64,000 bases of DNA from positions 158,511 to 222,510 of the forward strand of contig NZ_JACHHJ010000005.1 in the NCBI RefSeq assembly GCF_014207655.1, given 5' to 3'. Positions 53,151 through 61,320 of the stretch are shown here, piece by piece. This DNA is from Geomicrobium halophilum. Lineage in GTDB: Bacteria > Bacillota > Bacilli > Bacillales > Marinococcaceae. Position 1 is the first letter of the stretch. Every line of letters begins with the position of its first letter. Both the position numbers and the translations under genes were made by a program. The notes under the pieces were generated by a model. The model did not search any database. It saw nothing but the letters and a program-made list of their open reading frames with translations, and was not told where the DNA came from.

Positions 53151-53488
53151 GAGCGAGCCCTCCTTTCTGACGTATCACCTGTTACCATTTTCAACCCAAT
53201 GACTCCCACAAGTAGAAGTGCAACAAATGCGAGCATCCAAAAATTAATAGGAGCATTAAAAAAGACGATATCTACGATCACTGTCCCAACGGTTCCCAAG
53301 CCGGCGAAAACAGCATAAACCGTACTGGTAGGAAGTGAAGTCGCTGCTTTTATAAGAAGTGTAAAGCTGACAACAATAGCGATGGCCGTTAAGGTCCACG
53401 ACAGCGTATCATTTGCATATTTAAGTCCTGTTGCCCATCCCACTTCAAAGGTAGCGGCAATGATAACAAGGAGCCATTTCATGTTCAT
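53147..53488 (-). CDS. SMR-family multidrug efflux subunit (YkkC-like)
   Basis: 113 residues from an ATG at 53488, spaced 7 nt from GAGGTG. Four membrane helices: MKWLLVIIAATFEVGWATGL with the essential Glu, and LPTSTVYAVFAGLGTVGTVIVD. The C-terminus is basic (TSERRARS). It is the first gene of the SMR pair and overlaps the second by 4 nt. It is divergent from a TetR gene across a 20-bp perfect palindrome, so the pair is probably repressed by that TetR. Confidence 0.9.
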   Translation of the reverse strand: MNMKWLLVIIAATFEVGWATGLKYANDTLSWTLTAIAIVVSFTLLIKAATSLPTSTVYAVFAGLGTVGTVIVDIVFFNAPINFWMLAFVALLLVGVIGLKMVTGDTSERRARS

Positions 53489-53531
53489 TTGCAAACACCT
53501 CGATTTCTGGTAAGATGTTGAAAGAATTAAA

Positions 53532-53551
53532 ACTAACTAACGTTAGTTAGT
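53532..53551. promoter_or_regulatory. TetR operator, 20-bp perfect palindrome
   Basis: ACTAACTAA-CG-TTAGTTAGT is centred in the divergent region between the SMR pair and the TetR gene. Its form is typical of TetR/AcrR operators. Both promoters should overlap it. Confidence 0.85.
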
Positions 53552-53608
53552 ATACCATGCGATCATATGATAGGCAATTGATTTTTATACGATAGGAGGA
53601 AGTCATAG

Positions 53609-54208
53609 ATGACAGATCGTACGCGAGACAAAATCATCCAAGCAGCACTTTCATCATTTGCCATTCGTGGATATGACGGCACTACGCTTGCACATGTTGC
53701 CGGGTCTGTAGGGATACAAAAACCATCATTGTATAATCACTTTTCGAGTAAAGATGAATTGTTCTTTACAGTGGCTGAGAAGGTCATGGAAGAACTGATA
53801 GAAGTAATGACGACTAGCTCGAGCGTCCATCAGGAGAAGACCATTGATGAAAGAATATATTTAGTATTAAACGATAGTACGAATTTTATTTTCCGAAAGC
53901 ATGAGGGGATGATGTACAAACGGCTAATGTTATTCCCGCCTGTAGCACTTGCTGAAGATTTACGGATACTTGGGCAAAAAGGAGATGAAAAAATCGATCA
54001 GTTATTGATGAATTTTTATGAGCAGGGGGTGACAGAAGGGGTGTTAAACGATGATTCATTTTCCGTGTTCAAAGCAGGTTTTTATTGTTTGATGGATGGT
54101 TTGTTTACGGAAAGTTTTATTTATCGTCAAGAAGAGTTTCAGGATCGTTTCGAAGGGGCATGGACGGTTTTTTGGCGGGGGGTATCAAAGGATAAGCAGC
54201 AAGTTTGA
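53609..54208 (+). CDS. TetR-family regulator of the SMR pair
   Basis: 199 residues. The N-terminal HTH is IIQAALSSFAIRGYDGTTLA followed by HVAGSVGIQKPSLYNHFSSKDELF. The C-terminal all-helical ligand domain (about 60-195) has a cluster of aromatic residues (FKAGFYCLMDGLFTESFIY), suited to hydrophobic drugs. AGGAGGAAG precedes the ATG. Divergent from the SMR efflux genes with a shared palindromic operator, so it is likely the drug-responsive repressor of both. Confidence 0.9.
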   Translation: MTDRTRDKIIQAALSSFAIRGYDGTTLAHVAGSVGIQKPSLYNHFSSKDELFFTVAEKVMEELIEVMTTSSSVHQEKTIDERIYLVLNDSTNFIFRKHEGMMYKRLMLFPPVALAEDLRILGQKGDEKIDQLLMNFYEQGVTEGVLNDDSFSVFKAGFYCLMDGLFTESFIYRQEEFQDRFEGAWTVFWRGVSKDKQQV

Positions 54209-54493
54209 GGGTGGGGTTTTAAAACCTTGAAATAAATGCTCACGAGGTACAGAGATAGTGTATGTTGTCTAGCTTTTGTTTTAAGTCAGGTTTGGGATGT
54301 TCAAGTCCAATAGACAGGCGTAGCTTATCGTCTTTTTCGGAATGATGGCGTGTGTCATGGAAGCGCGGTGTTAAATGAGGGTTTCGGCATCGCCGATGCT
54401 TACATGCGATATAAAAAAATGGGCCGAACAGGTATAAATTTTTTTAATATCTCCCAAACTATGATTAACTAAAACAATGAGAGGAGATCGACT

Positions 54494-54769
54494 ATGAATA
54501 AATCAGATTTAATTCAAGTAGTTGCTGACAAAAGTGAAATGACGAAGAAACAGGCAGAAATTGCCGTTAATGCAACCTTTGATGCTATCACCGAAAACTT
54601 ACAAAGCGGTGACCGTGTTCAGTTAATCGGTTTTGGACAATTTGAAACGAGAAAGCGAGAAGCAAGAAAGGTTCGAAATCCGCGAACAGGAGAAGAAATC
54701 CAAGTGGCAGCAAGCAATGCGCCAGCCTTCAAACCAGGAAAACGATTGAAAGAAGCTGTAAATCTCTAG
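54494..54769 (+). CDS. HU-family DNA-binding protein
   Basis: 91 residues, the standard HU length. MNKSDLIQVVADKSEMTKKQ opens the helical body. GFGQFETRKREARKVRNPRTG and IQVAASNAPAFKPGKRLKEA give the beta-arms with the intercalating Pro in RNPRTGEEI. HU bends and compacts DNA as a dimer. GAGAGGAG precedes the ATG. Most Bacillus carry one main HU (hbs) and paralogues; which one this is cannot be told here. Confidence 0.93.
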   Translation: MNKSDLIQVVADKSEMTKKQAEIAVNATFDAITENLQSGDRVQLIGFGQFETRKREARKVRNPRTGEEIQVAASNAPAFKPGKRLKEAVNL

Positions 54770-54846
54770 TGGCTCCATGTTTCGATATGTTGGGATAAGG
54801 TATGGACTTCTCCAGGAGCAGTTCGCTGTCAATGAAAACACTTAAA

Positions 54847-55100
54847 GTGCGTGTTCAAAAAGGAAGACAAAACCATCCGAGCAAGTCAAGGAGACGTTAG
54901 AGCAAAAACGCCCCTTTCAAAAAGTCCACACATTTTGAAAGATATGTCTGTATCTCAATTTAGGCAAGCTTTACAGCCTGATCGTACCATTTCGGGGTTT
55001 TGTGCAAAAACACCAGGGTATGGATTTCATACGTGAGAAACTTTAGAAGTAAGACGACAAAGAGATACGAATGCTATTTTTCCCGGACTTTTTGACATCA
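54847..55100. mobile_element. MITE-like element, copy 3
   Basis: The left end is GTGCGTGTTCAAAAAGGAAG and the right end ATTTTTCCCGGACTTTTTGA. It is about 254 bp, the longest copy. Just inside the right end, ATACGAATGCTA matches the miniature copy at 40007. No coding capacity. Confidence 0.75.
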
Positions 55101-55122
55101 TCGATCAAATAGAAAATATACA

Positions 55123-55154
55123 GAAGGTGCAGTCGAGCCAGTGGCTGCACCTTC
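55123..55154. terminator. Hairpin GAAGGTGCAG / CTGCACCTTC
   Basis: A perfect 10-bp stem around a 12-nt loop, just beyond the MITE-like element and 107 bp before the EamA gene. There is no T-run, so termination is uncertain. Confidence 0.45.
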
Positions 55155-55261
55155 GCCTAGTTTCAGAAAGGAAATGGAAAGTTCCCCTCTTATCCCGGTC
55201 GTTATGTTATCGTTAAAAGGGTGAATGTGCTACCTGGCATGGAGATGAAGGGGTTGCCTGG

Positions 55262-56149
55262 ATGTCGAGAATAAACGCTTATTTATGTACGGTTGCCGGT
55301 GCCGCTAGCTGGGGCCTCATTGGGTTATTTATTACACCCTTGTACGAAAGAGGGTTTACAGCCTGGGAGGTTGTTGCGATTCGAGCGGTGATTTCTTGTA
55401 CATTTTTGCTTTTGTTAATGCTGATTTTTTTCCGCCCGCAGTTACGCACATATGCCCGTGATCATATATTTTTTGCTGGTGCCGGCATTTTAAGTATTTC
55501 ATTGTTTAATTTTTTTTACTTTGAAGTTTTTGCAAGGTCTAATTTATCTCTTGCAGTTACTTTATTGTATACCGGCCCATTGTTCGTTACCTTGTTGTCA
55601 CGGCTTTTCTTTAAAGAAGCTTTTTCTCCACGTAAAATGCTCGCTCTTTTATTTGCGATTGTTGGTTGTGCATTTGTTGTTGGTTTGTTTCCATATTGGG
55701 AAGCTCAAGTGCCTTGGGAAGTGCTCGTTATGGGAGTGTTGTCCGGTTTTTGCTACGCGCTTTATAGCATTTTCGGCAAGGCGGTGACACATAGGTATTC
55801 AGCGCTTACGGTCACGACGTATACGTTTTTATATTCAAGTATTTTCATGCTGTTTACAAGTAATCTATGGGAAAATATCGATGCATTCATCTATCCGGAA
55901 GTCTGGATTTCGGCGATTTTACTTGCCCTTGTGGCCACGGTGCTTGGTTACGTCCTCTATACGACCGGTTTAAAGCACATCGAGGCGAGTAAAGCTTCCA
56001 TATTGGCGACCGTTGAACCCATTGTCGCTGTTGTTACCGGTGTCCTTTTCTTAGGCGATCATCTTCTATTTTGGCAAGTCATAGGAATTGCCCTCGTTCT
56101 TTATTCGGCTGTGCTTGTCGCTGAGCGGAGGAAACAAGTGGTAGCATAA
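55262..56149 (+). CDS. EamA-family (DMT superfamily) exporter
   Basis: 295 residues with ten membrane helices in two EamA repeats (about 8-140 and 150-288). The first begins AYLCTVAGAASWGLIGLFI, and the second includes GVLSGFCYALYSIFGKA and the end-of-repeat motif SKASILATVEPIVAVVTGVL followed by GD. Members export amino acids, nucleosides or other metabolites; the substrate is unknown. The ATG at 55262 has AAGGGG about 8 nt upstream. The ywbE-like gene follows after 29 bp. Confidence 0.88.
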   Translation: MSRINAYLCTVAGAASWGLIGLFITPLYERGFTAWEVVAIRAVISCTFLLLLMLIFFRPQLRTYARDHIFFAGAGILSISLFNFFYFEVFARSNLSLAVTLLYTGPLFVTLLSRLFFKEAFSPRKMLALLFAIVGCAFVVGLFPYWEAQVPWEVLVMGVLSGFCYALYSIFGKAVTHRYSALTVTTYTFLYSSIFMLFTSNLWENIDAFIYPEVWISAILLALVATVLGYVLYTTGLKHIEASKASILATVEPIVAVVTGVLFLGDHLLFWQVIGIALVLYSAVLVAERRKQVVA

Positions 56150-56178
56150 ATGCACAAACCTAAAGGAGATGAAAGACT

Positions 56179-56385
56179 ATGAGCGATAGAAATGGACAAT
56201 TACGTGCGAATATCCAGCCGGGTATGGACGTCGAGATTGTATTAAAAAAAGATCAAAAAACAGGCAAACGAACAACCGGAAGGGTCGAGGATATTTTAAC
56301 AAACACCCCTCATCATCCTCACGGTATTAAAGTTAGGCTTACAGACGGTCAAGTTGGGAGAGTAAAGAACATCAGCCACCAATAA
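56179..56385 (+). CDS. YwbE-family small protein
   Basis: 68 residues, matching B. subtilis YwbE in size and pattern: LRANIQPGMDVEIVLKKDQK, then TGKRTTGRVEDILTN and HPHGIKVRLTDGQVGRVKN. It looks like a small KOW/SH3-like beta-barrel, cytoplasmic and possibly RNA-associated; the function is not established. AAAGGAGATG lies 9 nt before the ATG. It is probably cotranscribed with the EamA gene. Confidence 0.9.
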   Translation: MSDRNGQLRANIQPGMDVEIVLKKDQKTGKRTTGRVEDILTNTPHHPHGIKVRLTDGQVGRVKNISHQ

Positions 56386-56411
56386 AGAGCAGAAGGGGGA
56401 TGAAAGCTTTT

Positions 56412-56559
56412 CGCCGAATTCCTTACCCGTAGCGTCGAATTATCGTTTACGTGCGCTGAATTCTCGCGTAATTTCGCCGAAAAAGTGTGCCCTGCTGCCG
56501 AAAAGGAGGAAATAAGCACCGATTGAAGGAGCTGCCCTTTTGGGGACAGCTCTTTTTTA
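56412..56559. repeat. Phased TTCGGCG array F with terminator hairpin (reverse orientation)
   Basis: CGCCGAA-type units start at 56412, 56433, 56454, 56475 and 56496, exactly 21 bp apart. The hairpin GAGCTGCCC-TTTTGG-GGACAGCTC at 56529-56552 with six T ends the element. It sits between convergent genes and probably terminates the ywbE transcript. Confidence 0.85.
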
Positions 56560-56566
56560 CGGTTAT

Positions 56567-58978
56567 TTATTCAGCAGCTGCTGATTTTTTGAACCTGAAG
56601 AAGAAAAATAGCATCGACACAACAAACGCTAGAACCAAGATCAGCAACAGAGGCCATGTTTCCAGCAATGAAGAAGGTTCATCCATAAAGGTTGTTGCCC
56701 GTAAACCTAACACGGAGTAAGTCATCGGCAGCCAGGGGTGCACATATTGAAAAGGTCCGGCTACAACTTCTACAGGAAAGGAACCTCCGCTGCCGCCGAG
56801 TTGGACAATCAATAAGATAATCGCGATAAAACGCCCCGGGTTATCTAATAGGCTGACGAGCATGAAAATCAATGTTAAAAAGGATAGGCTGACAAACCAC
56901 ATAAAAAAGGCGAACCAGCCGGGGTTTGTCAGCTCTAATTCCAACATGAAGAAAACGACCCCTAGAAGTGCGAGCGATTGTGCAACAGCGACAGACCATA
57001 CAACACCTATTTTTCCAGAGAACCATCGCCAAGCTGTTTTGTGTTCTGTCAATGGTTGATAAAACGGATAAATAATGGAAAGTGTCAAACCTCCAACGAA
57101 TAAAGCCATGGACAGGAAATAAGGAGAAAGGCCTTCCCCGTAGGAATACTCATTGAAATCACGATCGGCACTCGTTTTCACCGGTGAACTGAAAAGAGCC
57201 TGCTGATCTTCATTTAACTGGTTTTCTCGTAATGTATTCTCTAATGTCTCCAAGTTTTCTTCGAGCTCGAGAGCCCCGTCGTCGAGGTCAGCGAGGCCTT
57301 CTTCAATCTCCATCCCGCCTTGTAAGGTGTTCCCCATTTGTGCGGATAATTCGCTCGTTCCTTCGTCAAGCTCTTGTATGCCCTCATCGAGATCTTGCAC
57401 GGCTGTTTCGACTTCAACGATTTGCTCGTCTACAGTCGCTAATATCTCATCAGCTTGGGACAACGATTGATCGAGATCAGCCAACGTGGTGCGTGCTTGA
57501 GGGAATATTTCTAATAACTCAATCTCCCCTTCACCAATCCCTTCGGGGGCAGCATTTCGAGCATTTTCTAAATCCCCGTGGACTTCTGTTATCCAATTTG
57601 AAAGTTCCTCTTGGCTGCTCGAAATCGAATTTATTGTTTGAGTAAAACCCTCCTCCATCGATTCAATTTGCTCAGAGACTGCTGTTGTACTATTGTCCAT
57701 GTCGTCAATGGTCTGATCCAATGAAGTGACGATTTCATCGAGTTGGTGACATGGTTGTGCGTCCAGTGAGCCAACCCCCTCTATCGCTTCCTCCAAGGAA
57801 TTAGCGTAATTTTGGAGTTCCTCATCTTCTGGATAATTTTCAGCAATATACGAAGACAGGGACTCTGTTTGCTCTTCAGCTTCGTTAGCGTCGTCTACTG
57901 ATGCTTGAAAGTCGTAGCAAGTCCCGACAAATGTTTCTAAGTCACTTGAACGCTCTTCCGCTTTATTTTGCCAGTGATTCAGTTGATCGTTGATCTCGCG
58001 AATGTCATGAAGAACATCTTGGGCTTCTTGTACATATTGTTCATGACCTTCAAGCCGCTCTTCCAAAGCAGAAAGACTTTCTTCCGCTGATTGGAGGGAA
58101 GTCCGGGCTTCTGACCAGTGCTCATTTAGAGAAGTGAGTGATTGTTCCAGCTGTACGGCATCCTCGCTTTCCAGGTACGTGCGGGCAGCTGTAACGTCTT
58201 CCTGCATTTCGCCTATCGTCGTCTCTAGCTGGCTGATTTCGTCACTGTTTTGATAGCGTTCAACAAAATCTTCTACTTCTGTCCGTAACTCATTTGTCCC
58301 TTCGGCTGCTTCACTTGCGCCTGCTTGTAACTCATAAGCTCCGTCGTCTAGGTCTCTTAGGCCTTCGTTTAAGCTACCCATATTTTCAATAGCAGAAATG
58401 ACACCTTCCGCCACTTCTTCGGATCCATCCCGCAGTTGTGTTACCGCATCAACCAATTCACTGTATGCATCATCGGCAACTTCTACATACGTTTCTGTCA
58501 ACGTCTGGGAGAGTTCTTCTTCGATTTCCGATATGGCCTGACTTCCCATCTGGGCACCTGCAAAATTATAATCTTCATTAATATCATAATGGATCATGCC
58601 GGAGTGGGGGTTATCATCTTGCAATGACGCCACATCTTCAGAAAATGTCGCTGGGATATGGGCATAAAAATAATAATCCAAGTCTTCAAGCCCCCGTTGG
58701 GCTTCTTCGACATCAGCGACATGCCAGTTGAAATCCTGACTTTCCAGAAGTTCCTCTACGAATTCATCACCTGCCTGGATGTCTTCTCCATCCATTTCGG
58801 CTCCTTCGTCTTCATTTACAATCGCTACGGGAAGTTCTTCAACTTGACCATAAGGATCCCAAAAGGCCCAAAGTAGAAGCCCGCCATATAACACAGGGAT
58901 GATCATGATCCCCAAAATGGATATCAGCATTTTTTTATCTGCTATAATCGCTTTCCATTCGTCAATAAAACCTTTCAA
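56567..58978 (-). CDS. YhgE/Pip-family membrane protein
   Basis: 803 residues from TTG 58978, chosen because GGAGGG lies 6-7 nt upstream; the longer frame has no RBS. One N-terminal membrane helix follows WKAIIADKKMLISILGIMII. There is a very large acidic extracellular domain of coiled-coil type (about 60-560, e.g. LRDLDDGAYELQAGASEAAE), then five C-terminal helices like an ABC-2 permease. Homologues include phage infection protein Pip and the EsaA-type secretion factor. An export or envelope role is likely but unproven. A TetR gene with a matching operator lies upstream. Confidence 0.88.
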   Translation of the reverse strand: MKGFIDEWKAIIADKKMLISILGIMIIPVLYGGLLLWAFWDPYGQVEELPVAIVNEDEGAEMDGEDIQAGDEFVEELLESQDFNWHVADVEEAQRGLEDLDYYFYAHIPATFSEDVASLQDDNPHSGMIHYDINEDYNFAGAQMGSQAISEIEEELSQTLTETYVEVADDAYSELVDAVTQLRDGSEEVAEGVISAIENMGSLNEGLRDLDDGAYELQAGASEAAEGTNELRTEVEDFVERYQNSDEISQLETTIGEMQEDVTAARTYLESEDAVQLEQSLTSLNEHWSEARTSLQSAEESLSALEERLEGHEQYVQEAQDVLHDIREINDQLNHWQNKAEERSSDLETFVGTCYDFQASVDDANEAEEQTESLSSYIAENYPEDEELQNYANSLEEAIEGVGSLDAQPCHQLDEIVTSLDQTIDDMDNSTTAVSEQIESMEEGFTQTINSISSSQEELSNWITEVHGDLENARNAAPEGIGEGEIELLEIFPQARTTLADLDQSLSQADEILATVDEQIVEVETAVQDLDEGIQELDEGTSELSAQMGNTLQGGMEIEEGLADLDDGALELEENLETLENTLRENQLNEDQQALFSSPVKTSADRDFNEYSYGEGLSPYFLSMALFVGGLTLSIIYPFYQPLTEHKTAWRWFSGKIGVVWSVAVAQSLALLGVVFFMLELELTNPGWFAFFMWFVSLSFLTLIFMLVSLLDNPGRFIAIILLIVQLGGSGGSFPVEVVAGPFQYVHPWLPMTYSVLGLRATTFMDEPSSLLETWPLLLILVLAFVVSMLFFFFRFKKSAAAE

Positions 58979-59014
58979 TGGTAACCCTCCAAATTTTTCT
59001 ATCTCGATATATTC

Positions 59015-59043
59015 GACCAAATGACTATTTTGTCGTTTTGGTC
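59015..59043. promoter_or_regulatory. Second TetR operator, in front of the YhgE gene
   Basis: GACCAAA (59015-59021) and TTTGGTC (59037-59043) form an inverted repeat with the same half-site as the operator at 59676-59704, but with a longer spacer. Confidence 0.65.
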
Positions 59044-59073
59044 AATTTATAACAAAAAAAGCGGTATCGCTTA

Positions 59074-59655
59074 CTACGATGATCGAACAGCGATACCATA
59101 AAAGATATGATTCTCGAACACTTGAAACATTTCCTCTTTCGATAGGGGCGGTTTTTTCTCCTCCCAATCCACGATAAAAGCAATATAAAGTTTATAAATG
59201 GTGAATGCTGTAATTTCCGTATTCACCACGTGCAGCCGGCCTTGCTCGACCCCTTGCGCGATTGCTCGTTCTAATGAATCCAATATAAATTGTTCGACCT
59301 TTTGAATGGCAGAAACTGCTTCCTGTGTGCCGTGAATGTTCACTTCTTCGGTCAAATGAATGAGCAATTGGTGCTCTTTACGATATTGCAACGTTTCATA
59401 CAATGCACGGTGCACCTTTAAAAGCGAGCGTTCGTTTTGATGCAGGACACGCTGAAAAATGGTGTCCAAGTCGTTTAAGATTTCATCCATCACCGCTTCG
59501 AAAAGTTGCTCCTTGTTTTTGAACTCCGTATAGATCGTCCCTTTGCCGACATGGGCGAGTTTAGCGACGTGGGCTACTGTTGTACCTTTGTAGCCAAAAA
59601 GGGAAAACGCGTTTTTCGCGGCGTTTAAGATCGTTACACGTTTATTCGTAATCAT
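59074..59655 (-). CDS. TetR-family regulator of the YhgE/Pip gene
   Basis: 193 residues from the ATG of MITNKRVTILNAAKNAFSLF; a longer TTG/GTG frame lacks an RBS. HTH: FGYKGTTVAHVAKLAHVGKG, then TIYTEFKNKEQLFEAV. The ligand domain includes the TetR_C YhgD-like stretch YKLYIAFIVDWEE. This matches the YhgD-YhgE arrangement of B. subtilis. It lies 95 bp upstream of the YhgE gene on the same strand, and both are preceded by GACCAAA inverted repeats, so it probably represses both. Confidence 0.9.
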   Translation of the reverse strand: MITNKRVTILNAAKNAFSLFGYKGTTVAHVAKLAHVGKGTIYTEFKNKEQLFEAVMDEILNDLDTIFQRVLHQNERSLLKVHRALYETLQYRKEHQLLIHLTEEVNIHGTQEAVSAIQKVEQFILDSLERAIAQGVEQGRLHVVNTEITAFTIYKLYIAFIVDWEEKKPPLSKEEMFQVFENHIFYGIAVRSS

Positions 59656-59675
59656 AAAAAGTCTCTCTTTCAATA

Positions 59676-59704
59676 AAATGACCAAATGAATAAATTGGTC
59701 ATTT
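59676..59704. promoter_or_regulatory. TetR operator upstream of the regulator gene
   Basis: AAATGACCAA and TTGGTCATTT form a perfect 10-bp inverted repeat with a 9-bp AT-rich centre, 20 bp before the regulator start. Confidence 0.8.
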
Positions 59705-59900
59705 TATAATAACATAAATGATTGATTAGTCAAGGAAGTGCTGTGAATGAGTCGGATTTTTCGCTTAGAAATCGGACAATGAAAAAGCTCTTTTGTCAAA
59801 AAAACCGTTGTTGTTTGGAAGGTAACGTATAAATCGGAAAAAAGACTAAATACTATTTTGTGATGCAAATGAGTAGGAAATAAAGGAGAGAAATGTTCTC

Positions 59901-60883
59901 ATGTCCAAAAAACCAAAAATGAATTCAACGGAACTCGGTGCATTGTGGATGACATACCAACAGAAAACCGTAATTTTACGGATAATCGAACACTTTATTG
60001 AGACATCGGAGGACAAAAAAGCAAAAAATTTAATGTCAGGGCTATGGAAAGACCTACACTCAAAAGCCGAGAACTAAGAACGATGATTCAGAATGAGGAA
60101 GCAGCAGCCCCGATCGGTTTTACGCATGAAGACGTAAATCTTGATGCGCCAAGATTATTTGAGAACGGTTTTGATATTATGTTTAGTCGGGTCTTGAAAA
60201 AAATCAGCATGGGTCTATATGCCCTTCATTTATCGATGTCATATCGTGAAGATGTTGTAAAGTTTTATAAGGAGGTTACCCAAATCACGCAGAAATATTA
60301 TAATGATTTTACTCAATATTTACTGGAAGAAGGGATCCTTCCTACCCCGAACTATGTAAACATGCCGAAGTCGGTGGATTATATCAATGATAAAAATTAT
60401 ATGAAAGGTTCGAATCTTATTGGTCATAAGCGATCGCTAAATACCATCGAGTTTGGTTATCTTTACCAGGGTATGGAGACCAATGTTTCCGGTATGCAAT
60501 TAATGGCAGGTTTTTCTCAATGCGCCAAGAGTGAAGAGTTACAAAAATACTTTATGAAAGGAAAAGAACTTTCGAAAGAAATCATTCAAGAGACTGAGAA
60601 GATCCTTCTTCAAAATGATATTCATCCCCCTTCTACACCCGGAGGCACCGTAACAAGTTCAACATCGGCACCTTTTTCTCAAAAACTCATGATGTTTACC
60701 ACATATCTTCTCTGTAATTTTTCGCTTGGAAGCCAAAGCTTTAACGCTTCTTTCAGCTTACGTAATGATTTGACTATAAACTCAGGCATCATGACTAAAG
60801 ATGTATATGAATACGCACGTGAGGGTATTATGATCATGATCAATAATGGCTGGTTAGAGGAACCACCGAAAATGGATCTTTAA
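59901..60883 (+). pseudogene. DUF3231 family protein, frameshifted
   Basis: An ATG at 59901 (AAAGGAG 12 nt upstream) gives 58 residues (MNSTELGALWMTYQQKTVIL and on) before TAA 60075. The homologous reading continues one frame over from LRTMIQNEEAAAPIGFTHED to 60883. One added base near 60071 would restore a protein of about 327 residues, normal for DUF3231. The family, found in Bacillus, has two four-helix-bundle halves and is loosely related to spore-coat CotF-like proteins. Whether this is real decay or a sequence error cannot be told. Confidence 0.8.
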
Positions 60884-60917
60884 GTCTGCGAAGTCTTCTT
60901 TGATATCATTCTAAGCC

Positions 60918-60997
60918 CGGGTATCTCATGACTACCCGCTAAAAACGACTAAATGAGGCCCAACCATGCTACATTTTCATGTAATTGGATGGACCTC
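60918..60997. terminator. Two hairpins after the DUF3231 gene
   Basis: CGGGTA pairs with TACCCG at 60918-60938. GAGGCCCAACCAT pairs imperfectly with GGATGGACCTC at 60955-60997. Neither has a strong T-run. The rest of 60884-61232 is gene-free. Confidence 0.45.
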
Positions 60998-61021
60998 TTG
61001 ATATGAAAGACTACCTCTAAT

Positions 61022-61050
61022 AGATTGTTCAAAACGTCCGAGAAAAACTC
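61022..61050. mobile_element. One end of a MITE-like element
   Basis: TTGTTCAAAACGTCCGAGAA followed by AAA resembles the TGTTCAAAAAG-TCCGGGAAAAA end of the other copies. No second end was found nearby. Confidence 0.4.
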
Positions 61051-61232
61051 CCAGACTACTAACAGTGTAGGTGATTGACGGCAAAACTATCCTACTCTTC
61101 AGAATTAAGTTTGTGATTCAACTCCTCTATACATTGCGATCCATCCACTCACGCAAATGTGGAAAATGCTAACATACAATTTTTCATTATAATCGTATTT
61201 GATATTTGATGTCTGTATAGAAGAGATCCCGT

Positions 61233-61272
61233 GAAAAAAATAACCTGGGAAGTCTGATTAATGCTTCCCAGG
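61233..61272 (-). terminator. Terminator of the methyltransferase gene
   Basis: CCTGGGAAG and CTTCCCAGG form a perfect 9-bp stem. On the minus strand it is followed by TTATTTTTTT. It lies about 50 bp after the stop. Confidence 0.88.
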
Positions 61273-61320
61273 GAGGGAACTAGGCTTTTTCCTTTGATTA
61301 GGGAAAAGATTTGCCTATGT

